64,000 nt of DNA from Komagataeibacter oboediens (GTDB taxonomy: Bacteria; Pseudomonadota; Alphaproteobacteria; Acetobacterales; Acetobacteraceae): assembly GCF_003207815.1 (NCBI RefSeq), contig NZ_NKTX01000013.1:1-64000 (forward strand). Reading direction: 5' to 3'. The notes beneath the pieces were generated by a model. It was given only the letters and a program-made list of their open reading frames with translations, did no database searches and was not told where the DNA came from. Below are positions 26,909 through 35,056 of this stretch, in pieces. Position numbers and translations under genes: made by a program. The first letter of the stretch is position 1, and each line of letters begins with the position of its first letter.

Positions 26909-28096
26909 TCAGCCGAACCTGCGGATCATCCAGCTGAAGAAAGTGGCGTGCCAGAGGGTCTGGGCACCAAGCTGGCAGTGTTCAGCGCCCCCGGAGAGGG
27001 TATCGAAGGTAACGGTTTCGACGGATCTTGCTGCGGTGCATGCTTTTTCGAAATCTTTGGCCTGGGCTGCCGGGACGAAGTGGTCATGTTCACCGACAAG
27101 GATCAGTACGTCGGCAGTGATTTTTCCAGCTACGTCCTTGAGTGTGTAAGGGCGGATAGCCGCGACCGCTTCGGGCATGGTGCTGACGCCAAGGGTCCAG
27201 CAGGCGTTATCGACGGCCCAGACAAGATCGGGATTTTTCGCAGCAGCGGGGTTCTGTGCAAGGGCGGCGTAGCGATCGGCGATGCTGCCCATATCGAACA
27301 GGACATCATAGGCGACAACGCCAGTAATGCGGGAATCGAACGCGGCGGCGCGGGGGGCAAGGTAACCGCCCATGCTCATGCCGATGAGGATGGTGTTTTC
27401 CGGCCGGAACTGCGTGGTCTCGAAGTAATCCAGAATGGCAGACGTGGGTTTTTCCCATTCCGGGGTGAAGGGAAGGCCATATTCGCGCAGGACACCGCCC
27501 TGACCGGGACCTTCATAGGTCAGGACGCCGTAACCCCGGTCATGTGCGGCTTTGACAAGGACGAAATACAGTTCTTCAAGTGTGGAATCATAACCGCCGA
27601 CGAGAACGATAAGCGGTTTTTTCTGCCAGCCATCCGGACCGGGATAGAAAATGCCCCGGAGGCGGCCATCACCATACGGAATGGTGAAACGTTCATGGGC
27701 GATTCCAGCCAGTTTCAGCCCGTTATCAAATGCGGCGATTTCCCGCGTCCAGGTGGTCTTGCGGCGCGCATCGTCGGGACGAAGAAGAAATTCGGCGGTG
27801 CGCCAGTAATTATGGGCACGGAGCCACGCGTAACCTTTGCTGAGCGGGTCGGCACATGCGGCAATGCGGTCTTCGGTACGTATGGCCAACCCGGAAAAGG
27901 CGTCGAACCAGGCATCCGTGTCGCCATCAGGGATGGCGCTGATCGCTGTCAGCACCTCGTTAAGATCAGCACCGTTCGCCGCTATGTCATTCAGGGCGCG
28001 AAGGGTCTGAAAATGGAAGGTCTGGTTACGGAAGAACCGGGAAAGGCCGTGATCAGCCATTTCGGTGGGAGCAGGGCCATCGGGCATGTCTGTCAT
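26909..28096 (-). CDS. Alpha/beta hydrolase with N-terminal helical domain (possible C-C or ester hydrolase)
   Basis: A 395-residue cytoplasmic hydrolase. Residues 1-135 form an all-helical domain; the hydrolase fold starts near 140. The nucleophile is Ser241 in GMSMGG, with an acidic residue in LVGEHDHFVP and a His in SGGAEHCQLG. This architecture resembles 2,6-dihydroxypseudooxynicotine hydrolase and related C-C bond hydrolases or esterases. It starts 70 bp after a flavin monooxygenase gene on the same strand and is probably in its transcript. The pair could hydroxylate and then cleave an aromatic or polyketide-like substrate. The substrate is not deducible. Confidence 0.75.
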   Translation of the reverse strand: MTDMPDGPAPTEMADHGLSRFFRNQTFHFQTLRALNDIAANGADLNEVLTAISAIPDGDTDAWFDAFSGLAIRTEDRIAACADPLSKGYAWLRAHNYWRTAEFLLRPDDARRKTTWTREIAAFDNGLKLAGIAHERFTIPYGDGRLRGIFYPGPDGWQKKPLIVLVGGYDSTLEELYFVLVKAAHDRGYGVLTYEGPGQGGVLREYGLPFTPEWEKPTSAILDYFETTQFRPENTILIGMSMGGYLAPRAAAFDSRITGVVAYDVLFDMGSIADRYAALAQNPAAAKNPDLVWAVDNACWTLGVSTMPEAVAAIRPYTLKDVAGKITADVLILVGEHDHFVPAAQAKDFEKACTAARSVETVTFDTLSGGAEHCQLGAQTLWHATFFSWMIRRFG

Positions 28097-28166
28097 TGGT
28101 TACAGGGCTTTCTATATGAATGGTATCTGGTTTTTACAGGGGGCTGTAGGCGGACATATTTTGTGC

Positions 28167-29504
28167 TTACGCCGTGGTTACGCTATGTACGTAGCCATCC
28201 GGGCGAATTAATACGGATGCAATGCCAGTAAAGGACGGGCTGTTACCGACGCAGCGTGCCCTTATGTATTTCACGATATCTGGCTTGAGCCATTCGGGAA
28301 ACGCCGGATCATCCCGTTTTTCCGGTGCGAGCGCTATATGCACCCATTCACCTTTTTTCATGCAGTCATAAAGCGTCGCCGGCTGGGTATCGATCATCAG
28401 ATCAACATCCGGAAAAGACAGGACATCATTCATTGTATTGCGCAATGACAGATTGGGCGGTGTAAAATCTGTCGCCAGCGCAACCTGCGCCAATGTATTG
28501 TCAAACAACATCTGGCCGACGGGCCTGCGCTCGGAATGATAGGTATCCAGCAGGCTTTCAGGCGCCTGCTTTCTGACGACCATGGCAAGTTTCCAGCCAA
28601 GATTCATCGCGTCCTGCAGACCGACATTCAGCCCCTGGCCACCCATGGGGGCATGAATATGGGCCGCATCCCCCGCCAGCAGGATACGCCCCTTTCGGTA
28701 GGCGGACGCAAGGCGCGTCGCATCGGTAAAGCGGGACAGCCAGGACGCTTCGCCCATTTCATAATTTTTACCGGAAATTTTCAGTGCGGCAGAGGCCAGC
28801 TCCGTAACGGTTAGAGGTGTGTCCTTTTCCACTGACGGTCGTGCCGCATCAATAGCGATCACACGATGATGCACGTCATCACCCAGCGGAGACATCATGA
28901 GTGCACCACGGGCGTTGACCATCGACAGGATACCGCCGCCTTCGGGCGGTTTTGCTAGAACCACATCTCCAAGCATGGCGGTCACACGGCCATCAAAACC
29001 GTCAAAACCGATCCCGGCCTGATGCCGCACCAGACTGCGTGCCCCGTCGGCTCCGACCAGCCACGGGGCAGAAAATGGCCCGCGAGATGTGGTGACATGC
29101 ACTCCTGCCTCATTTTCTGCCACCTGGGTAACCTCGGTTTCACGCAGCAGGGGAACGCCGAGAGCCAGGGCGCGCTTTTCCAGAAATTCCTCCGTTCTGG
29201 TCTGGCGGAGGAACAGGGTGAAAGGAAAGCGACTTTCAAATGAGGAAAATACCAGTCGCGTATTCAGCGCCCCATATTCCATCATGGGAATTTTGCGGCC
29301 AGCACCAAGAAAATCCCCAGCACAACCGCGCAGCCCGAACATTTCCAATGTCCGCCCATGTATGGCCAGCGCACGGGATTCAGTTGTCCGGACAGGGCGC
29401 CGGTCAAGCACAGCGACATCAATCCGGGCAAGTTTCAGCTCACACGCGAGCCATAAGCCAACAGGACCTGCACCACAGACCAGGACGTCGTACGAAGTTT
29501 TCAT
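28167..29504 (-). CDS. FAD-dependent monooxygenase (aromatic hydroxylase, PheA/TfdB and Rox/TetX-like group)
   Basis: A 445-residue class A flavoprotein monooxygenase. It has the dinucleotide site VCGAGPVGLWLA at the N-terminus, the DG motif (LVGADGARSLVRH) and the GD motif (RILLAGDAAHIHAPMGGQGLN). Such enzymes hydroxylate phenols or inactivate antibiotics such as rifamycins and tetracyclines. The start is taken at ATG 29504. An in-frame ATG 24 bp upstream lies inside the first palindromic operator. It is divergent from a TetR-type gene, with two matching palindromes between them, so it is very probably repressed by that protein. No MFS efflux gene is next to it. Confidence 0.85.
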   Translation of the reverse strand: MKTSYDVLVCGAGPVGLWLACELKLARIDVAVLDRRPVRTTESRALAIHGRTLEMFGLRGCAGDFLGAGRKIPMMEYGALNTRLVFSSFESRFPFTLFLRQTRTEEFLEKRALALGVPLLRETEVTQVAENEAGVHVTTSRGPFSAPWLVGADGARSLVRHQAGIGFDGFDGRVTAMLGDVVLAKPPEGGGILSMVNARGALMMSPLGDDVHHRVIAIDAARPSVEKDTPLTVTELASAALKISGKNYEMGEASWLSRFTDATRLASAYRKGRILLAGDAAHIHAPMGGQGLNVGLQDAMNLGWKLAMVVRKQAPESLLDTYHSERRPVGQMLFDNTLAQVALATDFTPPNLSLRNTMNDVLSFPDVDLMIDTQPATLYDCMKKGEWVHIALAPEKRDDPAFPEWLKPDIVKYIRARCVGNSPSFTGIASVLIRPDGYVHSVTTA

Positions 29505-29519
29505 GGACGATTCCGTAAA

Positions 29520-29558
29520 ATCTAACATTGTTAGATTAAAAATCTAACGGCATTAGAT
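29520..29558. promoter_or_regulatory. Two 17-bp TetR-type operators
   Basis: The first palindrome (29520-29536) has perfect arms ATCTAAC and GTTAGAT around ATT. The second (29542-29558) has arms ATCTAA and TTAGAT around CGGCA. Starts are 22 bp apart, about two helical turns. The centre CTAACATTGTTAG closely resembles the classic tetO core CTATCATTGATAG. The pair lies between the divergent monooxygenase and tetR-like genes and would let one repressor control both. Confidence 0.8.
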
Positions 29559-29587
29559 TTCGAGAGCAAGGAGGAAACAGGAAAGCT

Positions 29588-30220
29588 GTGAGTGCAAAAA
29601 TCGTAAAGGAACAGGTCGTCAGTTCGGCACTGCAATTGCTGGACAGGCTGGGTATGGAAGGGCTGACAATGCGCAAGGTGGCGGATGCGCTGAATGTGCA
29701 GGTACCTTCGCTTTACTGGCATTTTGCGAATAAGGATGCGTTGTTCGAAGCCGTGGCCGATACACTGCTGGAACATGTCGCCACGACGACAGTCGCTGGC
29801 GAAACGTGGCAGGATATGTTTTTCAGAATTTCCTGCGAGGTGAGACAGGCATTACTGTCCCACCGCGACGGCGCCCGCTTTCTGGCGCGGACCTATCCTC
29901 TTTCCGATAATGTGGCCCGGATCAGTTCACAAATGATCTCCAGCCTTAAAGACGTCGGCGCGGACGATCGCACAGCCGCCTGGGGCACTTTCTCCACCCT
30001 CTATTTTGTCATCGGTTTTACAATCGAAGAGCAGGCATTTGCCGAAAAACGCCCGGATCATAACCAGGGCCCGGATATTAAGTCGCTTCTGTTACGGTAT
30101 CCTGTAGCGGCCCAGGCATGGCAGCAGATACTGGAGAGCGATACTGATGAAGGTTTCCATTTTGGCCTGAATATGTCGCTTCAGGGGCTGGTACACCATC
30201 TTTATACCCCTGAAAAATAG
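29588..30220 (+). CDS. TetR-family repressor of the tetracycline-repressor subclass
   Basis: A 210-residue regulator. The helix-turn-helix is at about 20-65 (ALQLLDRLGMEGLTMRKVADALNVQVPSLYWHFANKDAL). The C-terminal half also resembles TetR(B) itself: GETWQDMF, QALLSHRDGARF, FTIEEQAF and FHFGLNMSLQGL line up with TetR positions GESWQDF, CALLSHRDGAK, CVLEDQEH and FLFGLELIICGL. The start is GTG at 29588 with AGGA five bases upstream. It lies next to two tetO-like palindromes and is divergent from the flavin monooxygenase. Ligand unknown; a planar polycyclic compound is a reasonable guess. Confidence 0.88.
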   Translation: MSAKIVKEQVVSSALQLLDRLGMEGLTMRKVADALNVQVPSLYWHFANKDALFEAVADTLLEHVATTTVAGETWQDMFFRISCEVRQALLSHRDGARFLARTYPLSDNVARISSQMISSLKDVGADDRTAAWGTFSTLYFVIGFTIEEQAFAEKRPDHNQGPDIKSLLLRYPVAAQAWQQILESDTDEGFHFGLNMSLQGLVHHLYTPEK

Positions 30221-30752
30221 TGTTGCGAGATGTTGATATCATGACCATCGACCGAAAGACGGTTCCGTAACGCAATGTTTTTGAATGAGGGTCCCCAGTT
30301 CATGTCGGCAGATTGGAAAAGGCTGGACTGGAAACCCTTTCGGCCTACGTTGGTGACATCGTATTTATAATTTTATTTTCAATGTACACTTCTATTTTGA
30401 CCTGCGTAATTGAACCGAAATATTAATCGGCTTGTAATGAAAAATATATCTTCCCGGACGGGACGCAGTTTGGACTTTCAGCCGATCAGTGTGTTTTTAT
30501 CTATGCTGGCGGCACGGAAATCTTCTAACCGGACACGTCCTTTGCGCAGGCATCATGCCCGACTGACCAGTTCATCTGGTATCCGGACAATCCGGTCCTG
30601 ATCATGTTCTGTCACAAGGCAGACCATTTCACAGGGCCTGACAGCAGGAACAGTCACGCGGTCGAAGAAACCGGTGCAAAACATCTTTTCTATCTATAGT
30701 AAAATGTGATGTCATCGCAGTCCGGGGCAGGACAACGACTGTTTGCACGACC
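30221..30752. other. Intergenic region with no recognised gene
   Basis: About 530 bp between the tetR-like gene and the LacI gene. It is AT-rich around 30360-30440. No open frame gives a familiar protein and no hairpin with a T-run was found. It may hold the lacI-type promoter. Confidence 0.4.
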
Positions 30753-32060
30753 ATGCGCCAGGCAAAGGACAGTCGGGACGTTGTAGACTGCCTGCGCAAA
30801 TACCTTGCCTGTCGTGACCTGAACTGGCAGGCACACGCAGTAGACACCTGGGCGCAAGGGCCCGAAGCTTCTTGGCCCGAGCGGCTTTCTGACGATTTAA
30901 TCCCGCTACTTCGCAATTCGCAATATGCACGAACGTGGAGGCTCTTCACGATAGGGCAATTAAAGTCATGGATCTTGCCGCCAGCATGGTATTACAGCCC
31001 CGCATGGGGTAAACCCGTCATTAACCGTGATCTGCAGGAGCAAGCCGCCATTCGTGCTGTTACGTCCATTGATGTCGCCCGGCTGGCTGGCGTATCCCAA
31101 TCGGCTGTATCGCGCGCGTTTTCTCCTGATGCCAGCATTTCGCCACGCACAAAGCAGAAGGTACTGGCCGCGGCCGCCAGCCTTGGTTACCGGCCCAACC
31201 GTATTCCGGCCATCATGCTTTCGGGTCGGTCATATATGGTGGGCGTGGTGATCGGTGGGCTGGAAAACCCATTCTATGCCACGGCGCTTGAGCGTCTGGC
31301 GACTGCATTGCGTGAACGCGGCCTTCAGGTATTGCTTATGTATGTGGATGATGCCCTGACGCTTGATAGCGCGCTTGATCAGTTGTTGAGCTACCGTATT
31401 GATGCCGTCGTCACCTCGCTTGCAATCGGGTCGAAAACGGTAGCGCGGGCATTGTCCCAACTTCAAATACCGGTTGTCTGCTTCAATTCTTCACTGGTGG
31501 GCCCCTGGATCTCGACGGTCAATTCCAACAATCACGGGGCAGGGGTCGCTGCTGCGCGCCTGATGGTGGAACGGTGCGTGGCGCGACCGGTCTGGCTGGC
31601 TGGTCCCGGCAAGAATGCAGCATCCCGCGCACGTGGCGAAGGGTTCTGCCAGGGGTTGCGGGAGGCAGGAATGTGCATGACCGGACTGACCCGGTTGCGG
31701 GGTGACGATACCTACGACAGTGGCTACGACGCCATCACCCGCCTGTGGAAACGGGGTATCCGGCCGAACGGTATTTTTTCCAGCAATGATATGATGGCCT
31801 GCGGTGCGATTGATGCCCTGCGGGAACGCATGGGCCTGATCTGTCCACGGGATGTCATTATTCTGGGATATGATAATATTCCTCAGGCCGGTTGGCGCAG
31901 TTACGACCTGACATCTTTCGACCAGCATACGGACCGGATGGTTACAGGCGCCATGGAACTGCTGGATGAGGCCCTTTTGGCGAAAGACAGCCCCCTTTCG
32001 CGCACCCATGTTGTTGACGCTCAGTTGATCGAACGCGGCAGCACAACCCTGCCTGACTGA
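30753..32060 (+). CDS. LacI-family transcriptional regulator, N-terminus uncertain
   Basis: The helix-turn-helix begins about 100 residues into the open frame: SIDVARLAGVSQSAVSRAFSP, followed by the hinge region (GYRPNRIPAIMLSG) and a periplasmic-binding-protein-like sensor domain to the end (FSSNDMMACGAIDALRE and ILGYDNIP). LacI proteins normally start with this domain, so the first 100 residues are probably not translated. No in-frame ATG or GTG lies near it; TTG at 30975 is the closest candidate but lacks a ribosome site. The shikimate dehydrogenase-like gene follows 84 bp downstream, so it probably controls that gene and the MFS after it. Confidence 0.8.
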   Translation: MRQAKDSRDVVDCLRKYLACRDLNWQAHAVDTWAQGPEASWPERLSDDLIPLLRNSQYARTWRLFTIGQLKSWILPPAWYYSPAWGKPVINRDLQEQAAIRAVTSIDVARLAGVSQSAVSRAFSPDASISPRTKQKVLAAAASLGYRPNRIPAIMLSGRSYMVGVVIGGLENPFYATALERLATALRERGLQVLLMYVDDALTLDSALDQLLSYRIDAVVTSLAIGSKTVARALSQLQIPVVCFNSSLVGPWISTVNSNNHGAGVAAARLMVERCVARPVWLAGPGKNAASRARGEGFCQGLREAGMCMTGLTRLRGDDTYDSGYDAITRLWKRGIRPNGIFSSNDMMACGAIDALRERMGLICPRDVIILGYDNIPQAGWRSYDLTSFDQHTDRMVTGAMELLDEALLAKDSPLSRTHVVDAQLIERGSTTLPD

Positions 32061-32144
32061 TGGATTAGGGCTTGCGTCCGGGCGTAAAAGGCGTCTTGTC
32101 TTGCATAGCTATGCAATTTACCTTTCACCCGTCAGGAACGTCGT

Positions 32145-33008
32145 ATGAGCAACCAGAATTTCCGCAGCATTCTTACCGGCTCGTTTTCCACACCCTGCGC
32201 CGACAATCCGACCGTCGCGATGATCGAAGCGGCGTACCGCCATACCGGGATCGATGCGCGCTATATCAATTGTGACGTCAAGGCTGTGCATCTGAAGGCG
32301 GCGGTAAGGGGTGCGGTTGCCATGGAATGGGCAGGATTCAACTGCTCCCTGCCCCATAAGGTGGCCGTGATCGAATATCTGGATGAGCTGGCTGAAGCCG
32401 CGCGGATTATTGGTGCCGTAAACTGTGTCGCCATTCGCGATGGCAGGCTGGTGGGCAACAATACCGATGGCAAGGGCTTTCTTGCCTCGCTCAGGGATGT
32501 GGTTGATCCGGCTGGCAAGAAAATCTTTATGCTTGGCGCGGGTGGGGCGGCGCGCGCCATTGCGGTGGAACTGGGACTGGCGGGAGCTGAACAGATAACG
32601 GTAATCAACCGCGACGCGGCAAAAGCCGAAACCATTGCGGCGCTGGTGCGCGACAATACCGGGAGTGATGCAGTCGGCCGCCCATGGTCCGGAAAGGCCT
32701 GCGTTCCAGACGGCACCGATATTGTCATCAACGCCACATCGGTCGGTCTTGGTGACGCGCAGGCCATGCCTGAAATCGATCTCGATACGCTGGCAAAGGG
32801 GCAGATCGTGGCGGATGTCATTCCCAATCCGCCCATGACCCGCTTCCTGCGTGAAGCCCGTGAACGTGGCTGCACATCGCTCGATGGTCTGGGAATGCTG
32901 GTCAATCAAGGCGTGATTGGCGTGGAGCTGTGGCTTGGAAAGACACTTGATGCAGGTGTGATGAAACAGACCCTGCGCGATATTTTCAGCGCATCAGACG
33001 CAGGCTGA
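32145..33008 (+). CDS. Shikimate/quinate dehydrogenase-like enzyme
   Basis: A 287-residue NAD(P)-dependent dehydrogenase of the AroE/YdiB fold. The substrate domain shows GSFSTPCADNP, FNCSLPHK (catalytic Lys) and NNTDGKGF (catalytic Asp). The Rossmann domain has LGAGGAARAIAVELG and INATSVGLG. The usual AroE motif N-T-PHK is changed to N-S-PHK. Placement between a LacI regulator and an MFS permease points to catabolism of a polyol or cyclitol-type acid such as quinate or shikimate rather than aromatic amino-acid synthesis. A housekeeping aroE is expected elsewhere in the genome. Confidence 0.82.
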   Translation: MSNQNFRSILTGSFSTPCADNPTVAMIEAAYRHTGIDARYINCDVKAVHLKAAVRGAVAMEWAGFNCSLPHKVAVIEYLDELAEAARIIGAVNCVAIRDGRLVGNNTDGKGFLASLRDVVDPAGKKIFMLGAGGAARAIAVELGLAGAEQITVINRDAAKAETIAALVRDNTGSDAVGRPWSGKACVPDGTDIVINATSVGLGDAQAMPEIDLDTLAKGQIVADVIPNPPMTRFLREARERGCTSLDGLGMLVNQGVIGVELWLGKTLDAGVMKQTLRDIFSASDAG

Positions 33009-33049
33009 CCACCGGTTTGTCTTGACCACAGGGAAAAGGAAAGCCCGGA

Positions 33050-34543
33050 ATGCCCACCACCCCGAACATCCAGGACATATCCCGCTATCATACCCATAAA
33101 CGTGCCCTGTCCGCCCTTGCGGCCATGGTGCATCGGGGGGACCAGACCCTTTCCGCGCGGCGGTATGTGTCCGTTGCTGCTGCTGTTGCTGCGGTGGGTG
33201 GCCTGCTGTTCGGATATGATACCGGGATCATTGCTTCCGCCCTGATTTTTGTTACCCAGACGTTCTCGCTTTCTACGGCGGGGCAGGAATGGGTGGCTGC
33301 GGCGCTGAATATCGGGGCGATTTTTGGTGCCTTGCTGAGTGGCCCCGTATCGGATCAATGGGGACGTCGGCCTGCCATCATGGTGGCAGCCGGTATATTC
33401 ATCGTGGCATCGCTGGGGTGTGGGCTTGCTCCTGATGTCAGCACGCTGATTTTTGCGCGCCTGTGGCTGGGGGCGGCGATAGGTGCCACCACGCAGATCG
33501 TTCCGGTCTATGTTGCCGAACTGGCCCCGGCATCCCGGCGCGGGGGGCTGGTATCGCTATTCCAGCTGGTTTTTTCACTTGGTCTGCTTCTGGCGTTTTT
33601 CGTGGGGTATGAACTGTCTGGCGGTGTCGAGTCATGGCGCGCAATGTTCATGCTTGGAGCCCTTCCGGCAATTCTTCTTGCTCTTGGTATGATCTTCCTG
33701 CCGGAAAGTCCGCGTTGGCTGCTGCATCATGAACATGAACACCGTGCCGTCTCGATCCTGTATAAACTGCGGGGGCATAAGGATATCGTGCGGCAGGAAC
33801 TGGATGATGTCCTGACAGTCGACGCGGGGGTGGCTGACGAAGCCAATGGAGCCAGCCTGAAACAGCGCTGGATACGGCCTGCTCTTCTGGCGGCATTGGG
33901 GGTTGCTGCTTTCTCCCAGCTATCCGGCCCCAATGTCATTGTCTATTACGCGCCCATCATCCTGTCGCAGGCCGGGTTGGGTCATTCGGCGGCATTGCTG
34001 ACGTCTGTGTCCGTCGGGGTTACATCCACCATTACGACGGCAATGGGGATCGCGTTTATAGACCGCATCGGCCGTCGGCGCATGATGCTGTGCATGTTGC
34101 CAGTAGCCGCCCTGTCCCTGTTTGTGCTAGGGGCTGTATTCCTCAGCTCCGCGCCGCTTACGGGGGTGCGGATGGTTCTTATGGTCGTATCACTTCTGGG
34201 CTATATCTTCTTTAATTTCGGTTCTCTATCCGTTGCGGTATGGCTGATCGCTGCCGAAGTCTTTCCCCTGTTTGTCCGCAGCAAGGCCATGGGAATGGCC
34301 AGTGCGACGGTGTGGGTGTCCGATACACTTGTTTCTCTTGTCACGTTATCTCTGGTGCAGGCGCTGGGCACGACGGGGACTTTCTGGCTGTTCGGGTTCA
34401 TAAATCTCGCGGCCTTTGTATTCGTGTGGAAATATGTGCCTGAGACCGCGGGAACCACGCTGGAGGAGATTGAAAGCGCGCTTCGATCTGGAACGTTCTA
34501 TACAAACATTGGCAGGCAGGCTGGCACGCGTCGGAATTTCTGA
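33050..34543 (+). CDS. MFS transporter, sugar porter family
   Basis: A 497-residue 12-helix permease of the inner membrane. The sugar-porter signatures are GGLLFGYDTGII, the SDQWGRRPA loop-2 motif, PVYVAELAPASRRG, PESPRWLL after helix 6, IDRIGRRRMM and VPETAGTTLEEIE at the end. The N-terminus has an extra 45-residue hydrophilic stretch. It follows the dehydrogenase by 41 bp. The substrate may be a hexose, pentose, polyol or quinate/shikimate; the neighbour favours the last. Confidence 0.87.
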   Translation: MPTTPNIQDISRYHTHKRALSALAAMVHRGDQTLSARRYVSVAAAVAAVGGLLFGYDTGIIASALIFVTQTFSLSTAGQEWVAAALNIGAIFGALLSGPVSDQWGRRPAIMVAAGIFIVASLGCGLAPDVSTLIFARLWLGAAIGATTQIVPVYVAELAPASRRGGLVSLFQLVFSLGLLLAFFVGYELSGGVESWRAMFMLGALPAILLALGMIFLPESPRWLLHHEHEHRAVSILYKLRGHKDIVRQELDDVLTVDAGVADEANGASLKQRWIRPALLAALGVAAFSQLSGPNVIVYYAPIILSQAGLGHSAALLTSVSVGVTSTITTAMGIAFIDRIGRRRMMLCMLPVAALSLFVLGAVFLSSAPLTGVRMVLMVVSLLGYIFFNFGSLSVAVWLIAAEVFPLFVRSKAMGMASATVWVSDTLVSLVTLSLVQALGTTGTFWLFGFINLAAFVFVWKYVPETAGTTLEEIESALRSGTFYTNIGRQAGTRRNF

Positions 34544-35056
34544 CAGGAGGGAACGGGAACTGTCCCTTCTGTCGAACGCACATGATTATGGAACCTGTGG
34601 GCCACATCGGGCGGAAAATGTGCCTTTGAAGATCGCGTCGCGCGCTGTGCCGCATGATCGTCAATAGCTTTGCCCATTCAGCATTTTGACCATAGTGCAC
34701 GGGCTGACCCGCCGCCTGGATCAAACAGCGCAGGCGGATGTCAAAAAGCTGGGGCTGGCATAGGTAAGCCGACAAACGCTTGATATGTCATGTGAAAGCA
34801 TGTCGCCGTAGCCGTCTGGCACTTGCCGTCCAAAGACGCCTTCGCAGCACTTCGTTGCGGGCACGCCCGTACGTAGTGCTGCGGAGATTGGTGGCATCAT
34901 GGCACGGCAACCGAAGCCCGGAAAGACAGGGATGACCCAGCCTGCTGGAACAGATCAGGCTGGTGTGACCCTTGCTTGTGACATCGCAAGGCCGGACTAT
35001 GATGGTACGGTGCCTTCAGCCGGGGAAAGGGGCAGGTATCAGGATAATATCTGGGG
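34544..35056. other. Intergenic region between convergent MFS genes
   Basis: About 510 bp without a recognised gene. Just after the sugar-porter stop, AGGAGGGA and TCCCTTCT (about 34545-34570) could form a stem with one G-U pair, but there is no T-run after it. The base composition is mixed and may include eroded coding DNA that I could not identify. Confidence 0.4.

Noticed and set aside
26948-28231. A 427-codon plus-strand frame opposite the alpha/beta hydrolase
   Set aside because: The minus strand has a proper nucleophile elbow, acid and His; the plus translation is Gly-rich without recognisable domains.
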